A stretch of DNA of 64,000 nucleotides. It comes from Przewalskia tangutica. Its lineage: Eukaryota; Streptophyta; Magnoliopsida; Solanales; Solanaceae. The stretch's first letter is position 1, and each line of letters begins with the position of its first letter. Both the position numbers and the translations under genes were made by a program. Shown piece by piece: positions 34,891-47,712 of the stretch. Below the pieces are notes generated by a model that saw only the letters and a program-made list of their open reading frames with translations, had not been told where the DNA came from and made no database searches. Location of the stretch: the NCBI GenBank assembly GCA_029844215.1, contig CM056740.1, forward strand, positions 26,703,873 through 26,767,872. Reading direction: 5' to 3'.

Positions 34891-36640
34891 TAACATTTAA
34901 ACGCTCTTTTAAGACAGATTAAGATAATACCATATTTTCCTTTTAAAACAACTAAGGTAATATTATGCCCTTCTTTTTAAACCAAAACACTTTCCTTCTT
35001 AAAGTCAAGTAACAACATTCTTTTCCAAAAGTTCAAGTTTGCCTAACTTCAAATATTCACATCTCTTATTTTCGAAAGGTTTCATAGTTCATAGTCTTAA
35101 TCATTTAATAACATAATTCTCTTTTAAAAACAGTGGAGTAATATATGCCTTATGTGTGAGTAGGTTATTCTTGTTTATAACAATCTTATTAAAGCAGCCA
35201 TGATCTAGGAAATGTAATACAATTTTGTCTTATCTTAGCTTCTATGCAGATGGAGGTTTCTACTGGTTTTAATATAATTACTTATTTGTCAATACATTTT
35301 CCTTTATTAACGCTGCAGTGGTTCGTTCGACACTTATTCTCATTTCCGAATCAGTAAAACATTATTCTTTTAAAAATCAAGTACTCATTACTCACGAATG
35401 AGGTTTCACACTTTTTAACAAAATTCATATCAATTCAATTAAGTCAAGCCTCTTATCTTTTGAGATCAAGTCTCTTAACTTCTAAAATCAAGAAACCATT
35501 CTTTTTATCTCTCTTAAGACGTTATACCTAACTTCCCATAAAGCTAGTATAACTCTTACGTTTTCAAAACCAAGTATTACTCTTCTTTCAAAAATGATTC
35601 TTAATTCTTTTGAAATACTTCAAGGTTCTTATTATTTAAAACTCAAGTCAAAAGACATCAAGTAAAACCATGTTCGCTTAACACACGACGCTCACCGTAC
35701 TATATATATTCTTCTTTTAAAATATCATGCTCAAGAGGATAGGAAGAATCACATACCTCGCGACGATTTATCGACTATTAGCAAGACGCCCAAAGTAATC
35801 AGAATCCGGCTAGCCCTTTCCACCATTCGAGTAGAATACGCTACTTGCAGTACTTCAACCTATAATGGTCATACAAGTCTATCAACGTCCAGACTACTCT
35901 GCAGAATAATTCTAGATACAAATTCCTTATTCTACGGAAAATTGGGCAGCACTTCCCTACCCGCCAAACTACACAAGTCATCAGAATACAACATTTGTAA
36001 GTACAGTTCAGTCTTATTCTTTAATATTCTTCTGATGTGATTTCAATTCAATTCTCTTCTGTAATATCCTTCTATTACAGTTCAATTCTCTTCTGAAATA
36101 TCCTTCTATGTATCTTATATTTATTTCTATACCACTTACAGTATGTAATCTCCAATTACACTAGAAGGATAGGATTATTTACCTCGATATGCCCAAAATT
36201 ATCCAAGATAAAATGTCGATCCTGAGCAAGGTTTAGCTCCTACTCTGGGCGCTCCAACCCCCTCCAAACAACCCTTAGAAGTTCTACGCAACTTCTTCTT
36301 AATACTTCAACCGGCTATGAAGATTTTTCCTTAGGGTTTCGTTTAGTGACTAATGGAAATATAGTAGTATTTCCGGGCTCTACGTATAGAGGTAACTTTG
36401 GAAAGTACTACAAGGTATTTGGGCCAAGGTATTTGGGAATAGTAACAATACTTGAAGAGTATTTTTCTACCGGGGGGGGGGGGGGGTATTTACGAGAACA
36501 ACTACGTAGGGGGGGTTCGGCCGAGGCCTTCTCAAGGGGGGGGAGGGGTGATTTGGACGAGAGCTTTAAGAGGGAGGGAGAGGGATTTTTGCCTTGGATT
36601 TTCACAAGTGTGGATGAAGAAATGTCTTGCATTAGAGGGG

Positions 36641-36648
36641 TATTTATA
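36641..36648 (-). promoter_or_regulatory. TATA box of G 3' LTR
   Basis: Minus-strand CCTATAAATACCCC. Leader ATTTCTTCATCC follows. Confidence 0.7.
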
Positions 36649-37047
36649 GGCCAATCAATGGCCAAGATGATGGCAAGTGGAGGGCAAGTGGAGGGTGTGG
36701 ATTCACCCATGTGTCCTTATCCATCTACTACACAAAATATCCTACCTAACCCTTGACCAAAAGAAAGGCAAAAAAAAACGCCCAATGTTTCGTCCAATTG
36801 ACCTCCCACTTGAGGGTGACAAGTGTCGCCCTCTCGTTGGTCCAAAATATTTCATCTCTCGGAAAAATCCGCAAAAATTATAAATGTTGCAACCGTATTT
36901 TTCCCTTCGCAAAGTCCGGAAAACGTTTCGTCGGAAAACGATTTTTTTCGCTAGTTGTGCACAAATTTCGACCCTTATGCTTACTTAAGGCTAAAACTTT
37001 TGTACGTACGTCCTCACGTACATACTCTGGAAATACGGGGTATAACA

Positions 37048-37082
37048 TTCTCCCCTCCTTAGAAACATTCGTCCCGAATGTT
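37048..37082 (-). other. Polypurine tract and palindrome of G
   Basis: Complement of TTCTCCCCTCCTTA at 37048-37061. AACATTCG/CGAATGTT palindrome at 37064-37082. Confidence 0.87.
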
Positions 37083-37990
37083 CCTTCTTAAGACGGATAA
37101 CGATAAAGTTCTTCTTAACTTAAACAAGTTGCCAATGCCACGCCTGGTCACAAAATAACACACGCGAAAATACTTAACCCAAGCCCACGAGAAATCATTC
37201 CTACATCACAAAAGCTTCCACCCTGGTCTAAAGGATACTCCCTTCGCATCTTCACTTCACAACAAAATGATCTCCTTTATTCTGCTAACACACGTTCTCT
37301 TCTTTCCTCACTGTCAGACTCTTCTCGAACACTGAACTCTTTCTAGTATACGCACCATACTTCGCCATCGCCTGTTCCACAATCTCTGGAGTCACTACCT
37401 CCAAACTTGGTCATCTTACTAGCCTCAATCTCCTTTAAGGCCATTCCCGGCCTTCACGATCCGATTCTGGTCGAACATATCCACGAACTTATGCAATGGT
37501 TACCTAAACTTGGGCTTTGCACCCTCGTGATCCTACCACCTGGCGGGACCACCCAGAACTGACCCCACCTTAATCCGGGCTACGGGTTGACCCGAAATAC
37601 GTCCTCAACCCGACCCTCCGTCGTGCCGAACTCTCTTGTTTCTCGACCCGGAACAATCTCACAAATCAAGTCACGAAAACCTAGTAGTCTTCTTAGCTCA
37701 ACTACCCTCTTTCATTTCATACCACTCAGGGACTCATCACAAAAATATATCCCACGTATACTATGCACTCTGATAATAGGTCAACACAAACATAAATCTT
37801 TTACACAAGATGGCCTCGCATCGAAGGTCTCTACGTATAAAACTCTAAGGCTCACACTTTCCCTGTCCCCAAACTTACCCTAAAACATGTTTTCTAAACA
37901 AAATTTTAACATAATGCTATCTGAACATAATACTTAGCACTTCATCAATTCATCTACGCATACTAGTCTCTAGAGGGGTAAGAATATACC
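37083..37990 (-). other. Conserved noncoding tail of gag-only element G
   Basis: Collinear with the tail of B (9005-9850), sharing ATCTTACTAGCCTC, CATTCCCGGCCTTCACG and GTCTCTAGAGGG-type landmarks. No pol motif is visible on either strand. Confidence 0.75.
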
Positions 37991-39226
37991 TGTACCATCT
38001 GCTCCACTCTAATCATAGGCACTCACTGCAGGCGCATAGTCAGAAGGCGATGAACCCGCCATCGACCCGGTAGGTCGCGTCATTCTCGCTTGTACCCTCC
38101 TATAAGCACGCCTCGTCACATGGCCCTCGACGGCCGCAGTGAAACAAGCACCGCAGAAGACGACATTCCCGACGACGCTGCCACATCGCACACCGAGGGG
38201 GACATGAATCTCGATGGCTAGAACTCGTATATCTCAGAAACTGTAAGCCCCGAGCTCGACCAGCCCCGATACCCCGAATGTCTCAAGATCGGAGGACCAC
38301 TGCATCAAGCGGAGGTACATAACTAGCTCGCCGTTGAGGCGTCCGCCTCGAAAGTTACCAAAGGACCTGTTGTCCTCGCCTCTTCTCGCTGATCTCGGCC
38401 ATTCCGCCGACCTCTCTCCGCCTCACATCCAAGTGCATAAGCTCGCATGCGAAATGTCCATGCCCTACCAAGAGCTACACCAACAAGCCTCGCCAAGTAG
38501 TCATCAAGCCGGTGATGTAGCGGTGCACTCGCTCTCCATGTCGGCTACCAATGCGGGACGCATCGAGCTAATGAGTCAAACTCACATTGTACTCCCAACC
38601 GTGCGCCCCGGCCTACCTCAACGTCAAAAATCGGCTACCGAGCCCTTCTCATCCGCGAGGCAAGAAATGTGCAAGAAATGCCCCCGAGAACTCGCTCCAT
38701 ACTACCGGAAGTGCATACTCTCCCGGGACAGCCCACGAATCAAACCGCCGATCGCAGATCACGCACCGACGCGAACCTAAGACCACCGACTCGGTCTCCA
38801 AGCCTTGATCACTCATGATCCGCTGTAATCGCCGAATGAACTCCTGCGGATCATCCTCGTGCCTCGACCGTAGAACTCGCGGGCTACAACTCGTAAAGTC
38901 CCGTAGCCTCAAACTATCCGATCTCGTGAACCATGGTACTATCGAATCGAATCGCCGTGATCCACCTATCCTCATGTTCGCCACGATCCCGCCGCATGGG
39001 CCATCTCTTTATACCCCAACTCCTCTCGCTCCAGCCGTGGACCGAGGCTCAGTATCGTGGTCTCAGCAGCCATCGCCGCGCTCTAAACTCGCTGGCCGGG
39101 CGGCCGCGAAACTCGCCGTCAAGCACTATCTCGTGTAATGTCTGGCCTGCACTTCGCATTCCTCAGATCCTACTAGCAACTCTCGCCGCCTTGCCCATCC
39201 GGGCCCGGTTGCCTTGCGCGAGGCAT
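37990..39226 (-). pseudogene. gag of element G (broken)
   Basis: Start codon at 39226-39224 (minus). Capsid remnants DDPQEFIRRLQRIM, ETESVVLGSRR, DRRFDSWAVPGEYALP and SGAFLAHFLPRG lie in about 38650-38910. The zinc-knuckle region at about 38110-38165 reads CFTAAVEGHVTRRAYRR, in which a one-base shift gives C-F-H-C-G-R followed by G-H-V-T-R-R. There is no pol after it. Confidence 0.8.
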
Positions 39227-39428
39227 AATCGTAAAAACGAAATACGCCGGAGGGTCCAACTTATAACACGGCTCTAAGGCACGATCTCGTAATGAGAAGA
39301 ATGGAAACCAATCCTAAATGTCCTGCACTTTACGATTATAGATGTGGTGCACAACACACCGATAATCAAGACTCTACTAGACACGGTATGTAGACACTTT
39401 CCGAGGATTAATCGCTCGATACCACTTT
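39227..39428 (-). other. Leader and primer-binding site of G
   Basis: About 200 bp. The primer-binding site at about 39409-39425 reads TGGTATCGAGCGATTAA on the minus strand, a degenerate initiator-Met site. Confidence 0.75.
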
Positions 39429-40248
39429 TGTCACGACTGCCTGGCTCGTGGATCGTGCCTTACCCGCACCCAAGTAGTCATACATCGAGAAATCACGAAT
39501 ATAAAACATACAGATATGAAACAAGAGCTAAGATAATAAAACAAAGCAACCAAAACGGTTGCCTTCTGCATATATACGTAAATTTTTGAACAAGCTACAT
39601 CCCTTTTACAAACCCCGCCACAACAAGCATTACTGCACTTAAGAATGTAACAACACCTATGACGGACAGGCCCCGCCATACCTCGAATGTACGTAACCTA
39701 CAACTCGTGGAAACATACCAAAAGATAAGCCTCCGAGAAACGTAGCTTCCCAATACGAATCGTGATCCTATGAGCGAGGATCAACAACCGCGTACTTACT
39801 GCGGCAGATGAATGCACTTCAAGGAGGTCGAGAACAGTACCAAGTATGTGAAATCAAAATATCAGAACGAAATCATAACAGTCTAAAACAAAACAGGAGA
39901 CATGTATGATAACAAAACTACAGTTCACAATTAAAAGCAGTCATGTCAAGTCAGGGACTCACGCCCTCAAGGTCATCCCTCATGCCCGTGGAACTCCTTC
40001 CTCACTGCCGGCAGTCTAGGTATAAGTCATGTGATACGTGTAACATGTCTCGGCCCATCTCATGGACTCGAGGTGAAATCGTATGGAATACATTCTCCCA
40101 TCTCATGGACTCGGTATCAAATCAGGTGGTATACATTCCTGGTTCATCCCATGAACGCGGTGTCGCATGAAATACATTCCCGGTCCATCTCATGAACTCG
40201 GTATCGTGAAATACATTCCCGGTTCATCCCATGAACGCGTGTCGCGTG
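39429..40248 (-). repeat. 5' LTR of element G, first segment
   Basis: From TGTCACGACTG to the insertion point of H within the hairpin minisatellite (array 40045-40248). CTGCCGGCAG box at about 40005-40014. Confidence 0.9.
40045..40248. repeat. Hairpin minisatellite in G 5' LTR, part 1
   Basis: About five units of the 41-bp family, cut by H. The array continues at 48361. Confidence 0.88.
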
Positions 40249-40648
40249 TGTTATACCCGTATTTCCGCAGTATGCGTGAGGCGACGATAAAAATTTAAGC
40301 CTTAAAGTTGGCAAGGTTCGAAAAATTGGGCACAAGTGCCGAAAAGAATTGTTTTTCGACGAAACGTTTTACAAGACTTGCGAGGGAAAATTCCGGCTAT
40401 GTCAATCCTAATTTTTGCGGATTTTTCCGAGAGACGAAACATTTTGGACCAACGGGAGGGTGACACTTGTCACCCAAGTGGACGGTTTGGTTGAGCTTTC
40501 TTTGGCACGTTTTTTGTGCTATTTCTTGGTCAAGGGTTAGGTAGGATATTTTGTGTAGTAGATGGATAAGGACACATGGGTAAATCCTAGCCCTACACTT
40601 GCACTACACTTGTCTTCATCTTGGCCATTGGTTGGCCATTGCTTGACC

Positions 40649-40656
40649 TATAAATA
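40649..40656 (+). promoter_or_regulatory. TATA box of H 5' LTR
   Basis: ACCTATAAATACCCCCCTTA, leader GAACTTCTTCATCC. Confidence 0.75.
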
Positions 40657-41415
40657 CCCCCCTTAGTTGATGAACTTCTTCATCCAAAAATCATTCTCCA
40701 AGTCTAAAAACCCTCTCCCCCTTAAGTGTTGTGTTCGTCCAAGGTCCCCCCAGGAAGCCTTGGCCGAGAATCTACCCCCCCTAGCCTAGTTGTTTTCGTA
40801 TAATACCCCTTGTTGTGGTATAGAAATACGCTCCTAGGATTGTTGTTATGTCCAAATAACTTGGCCCATATACCTTGTAGTATTCACAAGGTTACACTTA
40901 TAAAAAAGCCATATTAATATTATACTTTATTTAGCCACTAAATTAAACCCTAAGGAAAACCTTCATAGTCGGTTGAAGTGTTAAGTAGAAGTTGCGTAGA
41001 ACTTCTAAGGGTTGTTTGGAGCGGTTGGAGCACTCTGAGTAGAGCTTAACGTTGCTCTGAGCCGACATTAAACTTGGATAATTTTGGGCTCATCGAGGTA
41101 AATACTGCTGTCCTTCTATTGTAATTGGAAATTACATGCTGTAGGAATATATAGTTGAAGTATACTATATATAGAACTGAACATAGTCTTGTGGCAATGT
41201 GTTTGGACTTAAGCCTTAATTTATAAGTAGAAGTTTAAACTGTATTTACATAGGACTGTATTTACGAGTCCGATAACCTTTAATTGGTTGAATGTTCCGC
41301 AAGAGTAGCATGCTACTTAGAAGGTGGACAAGGCTAGCGGGTTATAGCCGCGAGCGCTTTTGCTTATAGTCGATAATCGTCGCGAGGTATGTGATTCTTC
41401 CTATACTCGAGCATG

Positions 41416-41548
41416 AATATATAGTACGGTGACGACGCTGGCAATGTCTTTTGACTTAAGCCCGAATAATATATATATATAGTACCTGAGACGACGTGTT
41501 AACAGAACGTAGTTGTACGGCAATGTCTTTTGACTTAAGCCTGAATAA
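41416..41548. repeat. Duplicated ~70-bp segment in H 5' LTR
   Basis: Two copies of a block with ATATATAGTAC, GACG and GGCAATGTCTTTTGACTTAA. The sister copy at 46425-46550 shows the same duplication with the CAG/CG-rich parts better preserved. Confidence 0.75.
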
Positions 41549-42477
41549 AAAGAATCTTGAAGTATTTCAAAAAGATTAAGAACCGTTTTTGAAAGAAGAG
41601 TAATACTTGGTTTTGAAAACATAAGAGTTATACTAGCTTTATGGGAAGTTAGGTATAACGTCTTAAGAGAGATAAAGAGTATGGTTTTACTGATTTTATA
41701 AGTTAAGAAGACTTAATCTTAAAAGATAAGAGACTTGACTTAATATGGATGTTTGTGTGAAACCTCATTCGTGAGTAATGAGTACTTGGATTTTTAAAAG
41801 GAATAATGTTTTACTGATTTCTAAATCGTAACGTATCGACAAACCATCGCAATACTAATAAAGGAAAATGTAATGAATAATGAAGTATTATTAAAACCAG
41901 TAGAAACCTCCATCTGCATAGAAGCTAAGATGAGACAAAATGATATTACATTTTCTAGATCATGGCTGCTTTAATAAATGGTTATAAACAAGAATAAAAC
42001 TGCTCACATGTTATTCAATTGTTTTAAAAGAGATTAAGACATTGAACTATGGAACTTTTCTAAAATAAAGAGACTGGAGTAATTGAAATTAGGCAAACTG
42101 GAACTCTAGGGAAAAGGAAGGCATTGTTTTGTCTTAAAATGGTTTAAAACATAAAGTGTTATAACAGCTTTATGGGAAGTTAGTTATAACGACTTTATGA
42201 AAACAAAAGAAGGGTTTTATCATTGGTTTTAATGTGGTAACTCGACTTTAAAATGAGAAGTGTTTTGGTTTACCTAAAAATGTGAGTCACTCTATTTTTA
42301 TACTACGGGTATCGGGTGACTTTTATAAAAGGAATGGATCTCTTTAAAAGGAATTTAACGTACGTAGTACTTTAGGGTTAAAACCCGGACTTTGTCATAA
42401 AATGAAAGTACTTTACTGTGTGTAACTTGCCTATGTTTGCGTGTGATAGACTTGTTGTGCAAGGAATGTATTTCACT

Positions 42478-42700
42478 CGATTACCGGTTCATGGGATGAA
42501 CCGGGAATGTATTTCACTCGACTACCGTGTTCATGAGATGAACCGGGAATGTATTTCACTCGACTACCGTGTTCATGGGATGAACCGGGAATGTATTTCA
42601 CTCGATTACCGTGTTCATGGGATGAACCGGGAATGTATTTCACTCGACTACCGCGTTCATGGGATGAACCGGGAATGTATTCCACACGTTTCTATACTGG
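42478..42700. repeat. Hairpin minisatellite in H 5' LTR
   Basis: About five units with GTTCAT-GGG-ATGAAC arms, plus strand. Same family as in G but in the opposite orientation, because H and G are inverted relative to each other. Confidence 0.9.
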
Positions 42701-43111
42701 GTCCATGAGATGGGCCGAGACATGTTATACGTATCGCATGATTTGTACCTAGACTGCCGGCAGTGAGGAAGGAGTTCCACGTACGGCGGATGACTTTGAG
42801 GCGTGAGTCCCCGACTAGACATGATCGCTTTATGTTGTGAATCGTAGTTTGTTATCATACATGTCTCCCGCTTTATATAGACTATTATGATTTCATTTAC
42901 GTATTTTTACGCTTTCACATACTTGGTACTGTTGATCGACCTCCTTCGGGCCGAGCGTATAAAGAGGCGAGCTCTATCACGAATGCACCAACCGTGGCTC
43001 TCCGTATGGCACATCCTCGAGAAGGGCCTTAGTGGCATGCCTCGTGGATCGCAGCGGCCGGCACCATTTGTTGGGTCGCTCGAGAAGGTTAATGCCTCGT
43101 GCAAAGTGACA

Positions 43112-43313
43112 AAAGTGGTATCGAGCGATTAGTCTCTGGAAAGTGTCTACGCATCGTGTCTAGTAGTCTTGATTATCGGTGTGTTGTGCACCACATCTAT
43201 AATCGTGAGGCTATAGGACATTTAGACGGTTTCCATTCTTCTCATTCCGAGATCGTGCCTTATACCGTGTGATAAGTTGGACCCTCCGACGTATTCCTTC
43301 GCTTTTACCGCTT
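43112..43313 (+). other. Primer-binding site and leader of H
   Basis: AAAGTGGTATCGAGCGATTA directly after the LTR. The leader with GTGTTGTGCACCACAT follows. Confidence 0.78.
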
Positions 43314-44562
43314 ATGCTCTGCGCAGTGCAACCCCGCCCAGAGGGGCAAGGCACGAGGAGTCGCTAGTGGGATACAGAGGAGTACGAGGGCACAGCCCTG
43401 GCCAAGACTGAGACAGGCTTCCGACGGCGAAGTTTCATGACGCCGCCAAATTTCAGAAGTTTAGAGCCGCAGCAGCCGTCGCTGAGACCACAGCATCCGA
43501 GCCTCCAGCCCCACACCGGGCAGGAGATGGGTTACAAGGAGATGTTCGCCATCGCCGTGGTCGTGGCCGATATGAGGATAGGCCGATGCAGCAGCCTGGC
43601 CCCAAGAGCACTGTAGTTCACCCCGAGCGCATGGGCTGAGACTACGGATTTTCTCGAGATGTAACCCGCCGAGTTTTATGGGTCGAGGCTCGAGGATGAT
43701 CCGCAGGAGTTCATCCGCAGCGCTGGTCGCGAGAGTGATCAAGGCATCGGAGACCGAGTCAGTGGTCCTAGGTTCGCATCGGCTGCGTGATACCGCAGTC
43801 GACTGGTTTGATTCGTGGGAGCTGTCCCGGGGAGAGAATGCACTTCCAGCTATATGGGACGAGTTCTCAAGGGCATTTCTTGCACACTTCTTGCCTCCAC
43901 AGATGAGGAGGGCTCGGGCCGATGATTTCGACGTTGAGGCGTGACGCGGACGGTTAGAGAGTACAATGTGGAGTTCGACTCATTAGCTCGGTATGTCCCC
44001 GTAGAGTAGCCGATATGGAGGACGAGTACACCGCCACGCCACCGGCTAGATGATTACTTGGCGAGGCTTGCAGACGGTGTAGCTCTTCACCGGCATGGAC
44101 ATTGCCCGCATGCAAGCTCATGCACTAGGATGCGAGGCACGAAGAGATCGACGGAATGGCGAGATCGGATCAGAAGAGGCCGTGACAAGCGAGGTCCTTT
44201 GGTAACTTTCGAGGCGGACCGCCAAAGAAAGCTAGTTATGTACCTCCGCCAAGATGCAGTGGTCCTCCGCGCCTTCGTGACGCTCGGTATTCGAGCTGGT
44301 CGAGCTCCAGGCTTCGTTCACATGTATACGTGAGTGTTAGCGCCAGGATTCATGTCCCTCGGTGTGCACGATGTGGCGACGCCATCCCGGAATGTCGTTT
44401 TTATCGGTGCTTGTTTCACTGCGCCGCCGTGGCCATGTGGACGAGAGATCGTGCTTATAGGAGGGTACCGGCAGCTGGCGCACCTTACCGGATCGATGGC
44501 GGTGTTCATCGCCTTTTACAGCATGCCTGCAGGCGTGCCTATGATTAGAGTGGAGCGGTAGA
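43314..44562 (+). pseudogene. gag of element H (broken)
   Basis: Likely start ATG 43314. The best preserved piece (43678-43944) reads SRMIRRSS, then ETESVVLGSHRLRDTAVDWF, WELSRGENALPAIWDEFSRA and FLAHFLPPQMRRARADDF. The zinc-knuckle region lies at about 44405-44460 and the reading ends near the TAG at 44560. Capsid-type remnants continue to about 44110, then small indels break the frame. Confidence 0.83.
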
Positions 44563-45186
44563 TTCAGGTATATCCTTAACCCTCTAGAGTTTTGCATGCT
44601 TGATATGATGATCTTTTATTGTGCGCCATGTACGGATAACGTTGTGCTAGTTATGAGTTAGAAAACATGGTTTGTTGAAAGGATAAGTCCACGGGTAGTG
44701 TGAGAGGGAAGTGGTAGCTTTCATGACGTGATTTAGTAAGATTGTTCCGTATCGGGGAACAAGGGTTTGGCGCGATTGTGGGACGGGTTGAGGACCGATT
44801 GCGGGTCAACCCGCGACCTGTTTTGTGGTGGGGTCAGTTCGAGGTGGTCCCGCCAGGTGGTAGGGTCACGAGGGTGCTAGGCCCAAGTTTAGATGACCAT
44901 CGTATGAGTTCGTGGATATGTTCGACCAGAAGCGGATCGTGAAGGCCGGGAATGGCCTTAAGGGAGATTGAGGCTAGTAAGATAACCGAGTTTGGAGGTG
45001 GTGACTCCAAAGTTTTGACGACAGAAGCGATGACTAAAGTGTGGTACGTATACTAAAAGAGTTCAAGTGTTCGAGAAAGGTACGGCGAGTAAGGAAGGAA
45101 GAGAACGTGTGTTACTTTGTGGCCATGGTGGCATTGGAAACTTGTTTAAGTTAAGAAGAACTTTATCGTTATCCGTCTTGAGAAGG
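44563..45186 (+). other. Conserved noncoding tail of gag-only element H
   Basis: Shorter (about 620 bp) than in B and G. Contains CTCTAGAGTTTTGCATGC, a GGTCAACCCGCGACC block and GGCCGGGAATGGCCTTAA (a palindrome-like GGCC-GGAAT-GGCC), then GGAGGTGGTGACTCCAAAG. The open frame at 44742-44942 lacks any recognised domain. Confidence 0.75.
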
Positions 45187-45221
45187 AACATTCGGGACGA
45201 ATGTTTCTAAGGAGGGGAGAA
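45187..45221 (+). other. Palindrome (45187-45205) and polypurine tract (45209-45221) of H
   Basis: AACATTCGGGACGAATGTT, TCT, AAGGAGGGGAGAA, then the LTR. Confidence 0.88.
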
Positions 45222-45628
45222 TGTTATACCCCGTATTTCCAGAGTATGTACGTGATGGCGTACGTATAAAAATTTAAGCCTTAAAGTTGGCAAGGTTCGA
45301 AAAATTGGGCACAAGTGCCGAAAAGAATCGTTTTTCGACGAAACGTTTTACAAGACATGCGAAGGGAAAATTCCGGCTATGTCATTTCTAATTTTTGCAG
45401 ATTTTTCCGAGAGACGAAACATTTTGGACCAACGGGAGGGTGACACTTGCCACCCAAGTGGACGGTTTGGTTGAGCTTTCTTTGGCACGTTTTTTGTGCT
45501 ATTTCTTGGTCAAGGGTTAGGTAGGATATTTTGTGTAGTAGATGGATAAGGACACATGGGTAAATCCTAGCCCTACACTTGCACCACACTTGTCTTCATC
45601 TTGGCCATTGGTTGGCCATTGCTTGACC

Positions 45629-45636
45629 TATAAATA
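45629..45636 (+). promoter_or_regulatory. TATA box of H 3' LTR
   Basis: Same context as 40649. Confidence 0.72.
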
Positions 45637-46424
45637 CCCCCCTTAGTTGATGAACTTCTTCATCCAAAAATCATTCTCCAAGTCTAAAAACCCTCTCCCC
45701 CTTAAGTGTTGTGTTCGTCCAAGGTCCCCCCCCCCCCCCTTAGGGAAGCCTTGGCCGAGAATCTACCCCCCCTAGCCTAGTTGTTTTCGTATAATACCCC
45801 TTGTTGTGGTATAGAAATACTCTCCTAGTATTGTTATTATGTCCAAATACCTTGGCCCAAATACCTTGTAGTATTCCCAAGGTTACACTTATACAAAAGC
45901 CCAGAAAATACTATTATACTTCCTTTAGCCACTAAACGAAACCCTAAGGAAAACCTTCATAGTCGGTTGAAGTGTTAAGTAGAAGTTGCATAGAACTTCT
46001 AAGGGTTGTTTGGAGCGGGTTGGAGCACTCGGAGTAGGAGCTTAACATTGCTCAGGAGCGACATTAAACTTGGATAATTTTGGGCTCATCGAGGTAAATA
46101 CTGCTGTCCTTCTATTGTAATTGGAAATTACATGCTGTAGGAATATATAGTTGAAGTATACTATATATAGAACTGAACATAGTCTTGTGGCAATGTCTTT
46201 GGACTTAAGCCTGAATTTATAAGTAGAAGTTTAAACTGTATTTACATAGGACTGTATTTACAGTAGTCTGATAACCTTTAATTGGTTGAATGTTCTGCAA
46301 GTAGCATGTGCTACTTAGAAGGTGGACAAGGCTAGCCGGGTTATAGCCGTGGAGCGTTTTGCTTATAGTCGATAATCGTCGCGAGGTATGTGATTCTTCC
46401 TATACTCTTGAGCATGAATATATA

Positions 46425-46550
46425 GTACGGTAGACGTACGTGTGGCAATGTCTTTTGACTTAAGCCCGAATAATATATATATATAGTACGGTAGACGTAC
46501 GTGTGTTAACAGAACGTAGTTGTACGGCAATGTCTTTTGACTTAAGCCTG
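46425..46550. repeat. Duplicated ~66-bp segment in H 3' LTR
   Basis: Two copies of AGTACGGTAGACGTACGTGT followed by GGCAATGTCTTTTGACTTAA. The GACGTACGT core is palindromic. Confidence 0.8.
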
Positions 46551-47479
46551 AATAAAAAGAATCTTGAAGTATTTCAAAAAGATTAAGAACCGTTTTTGAA
46601 AGAAGAGTAATACTTGGTTTTGAAAACATAAGAGTTATACTAGCTTTATGGGAAGTTAGGTATAACGTCTTAAGAGAGATAAAGAGTATGGTTTTACTGA
46701 TTTTATAAGTTAAGAAGACTTAATCTTAAAAGATAAGAGACTTGACTTAATATGGATGTTTGTGTGAAACCTCATTCGTGAGTAATGAGTACTTGGATTT
46801 TTAAAAGGAATAATGTTTTACTGATTTCGGAAATCAGAATGTGTATCGACAAACCACTGCAGCGCTAATAAAGGAAAATGTAATGAATAATGAAGTATTA
46901 TTAAAACCAGTAGAAACCTCCATCTGCATAGAAGCTAAGATGAGATAAAATGATATTACATTTTCTAGATCATGGCTGATTTAATAAATGGTTATAAACA
47001 AGAATAAAACTGCTCACATGTTATTCAATTGTTTTAAAAGAGATTAAGACATTGAACTATGAAACTTTTCTAAAATAAAGAGACTGGAGTAATTGAAATT
47101 AGGCAAACTGGAACTCTAGGGAAAAGGAAGGCATTGTTTTGTCTTAAAATGGTTTAAAACATAAAGTGTTATAACAGCTTTATGGGAAGTTAGTTATAAC
47201 GACTTTATGAAAACAAAAGAAGGGTTTTATCATTGGTTTTAATGTGGTAACTCGAATTTAAAATGAGAAGTGTTTTGGTTTACCTAAAAATGTGAGTCAC
47301 TCTATTTTTATACTACGGGTATCGGGTGACTTTTATAAAAGGAATGGATCTCTTTAAAAGGAATTTAACGTACGTAGTACTTTAGGGTAAAAACCCGGAC
47401 TTTGTCATAAAATGAAAGTACTTTAAGTTGTGTGTAACTTGCCTATGTTTGCGTGTGATAGACTTGTTGTGCAAGGAAT

Positions 47480-47712
47480 GTATTTCACTCGATTACCGGT
47501 TCATGGGATGAACCGGAAATGTATTTCACTCGACTACCATGTTCATGGGATGAACCGGGAATGTATTTCACTCGACTACCGTGTTCATGGGATGAAACGG
47601 GAATGTATTTCACTCGACTACCGCGTTCATGGGATGAACCGGGAATGTATTTCACTCGACTACCGCGTTCATGGGATGAACCGGGAATGTATTCCACACG
47701 TTTCTATACTGG
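47480..47712. repeat. Hairpin minisatellite in H 3' LTR
   Basis: About five units. The spacing equals that in 42478-42700, with a few substitutions in the arms. Confidence 0.9.

Larger units (their letters stand above)
33770..37047 (-). repeat. 3' LTR of element G
   Basis: From TGTCACGACC to GGGGTATAACA. Includes the hairpin minisatellite (34385-34890), CTGCCG-type box (about 34335-34355, damaged), TATA 36641-36648 and a G run at 36474-36486. Its 36346-36756 open frame overlaps the LTR leader and is not a gene. Confidence 0.93.
40249..43111 (+). repeat. 5' LTR of element H
   Basis: Starts TGTTATACCCGTATTTCC. Sister of 45222-48360 until about 42950. The last about 150 bp (42955-43105) then differ completely from the 3' LTR and about 280 bp of the normal end are missing before GTGACA and the primer-binding site. 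Contains a hairpin minisatellite at 42478-42700. Confidence 0.9.

Noticed and set aside
36346..36756. 136-codon frame repeated at 50097-50504
   Set aside because: Sister LTR copies in antisense orientation to the leader. Indels and G-run length change the reading between copies and no domain is visible.
42418..42752. Open frames with repeated SHERGSRVKYIPGS and MNRECISLDYRVHG peptides (also 47430-47764, 34246-34743, 48187-48657)
   Set aside because: They are translations of the LTR hairpin minisatellite in several frames. The repeat explains the periodic peptide and no start context or domain supports a gene.
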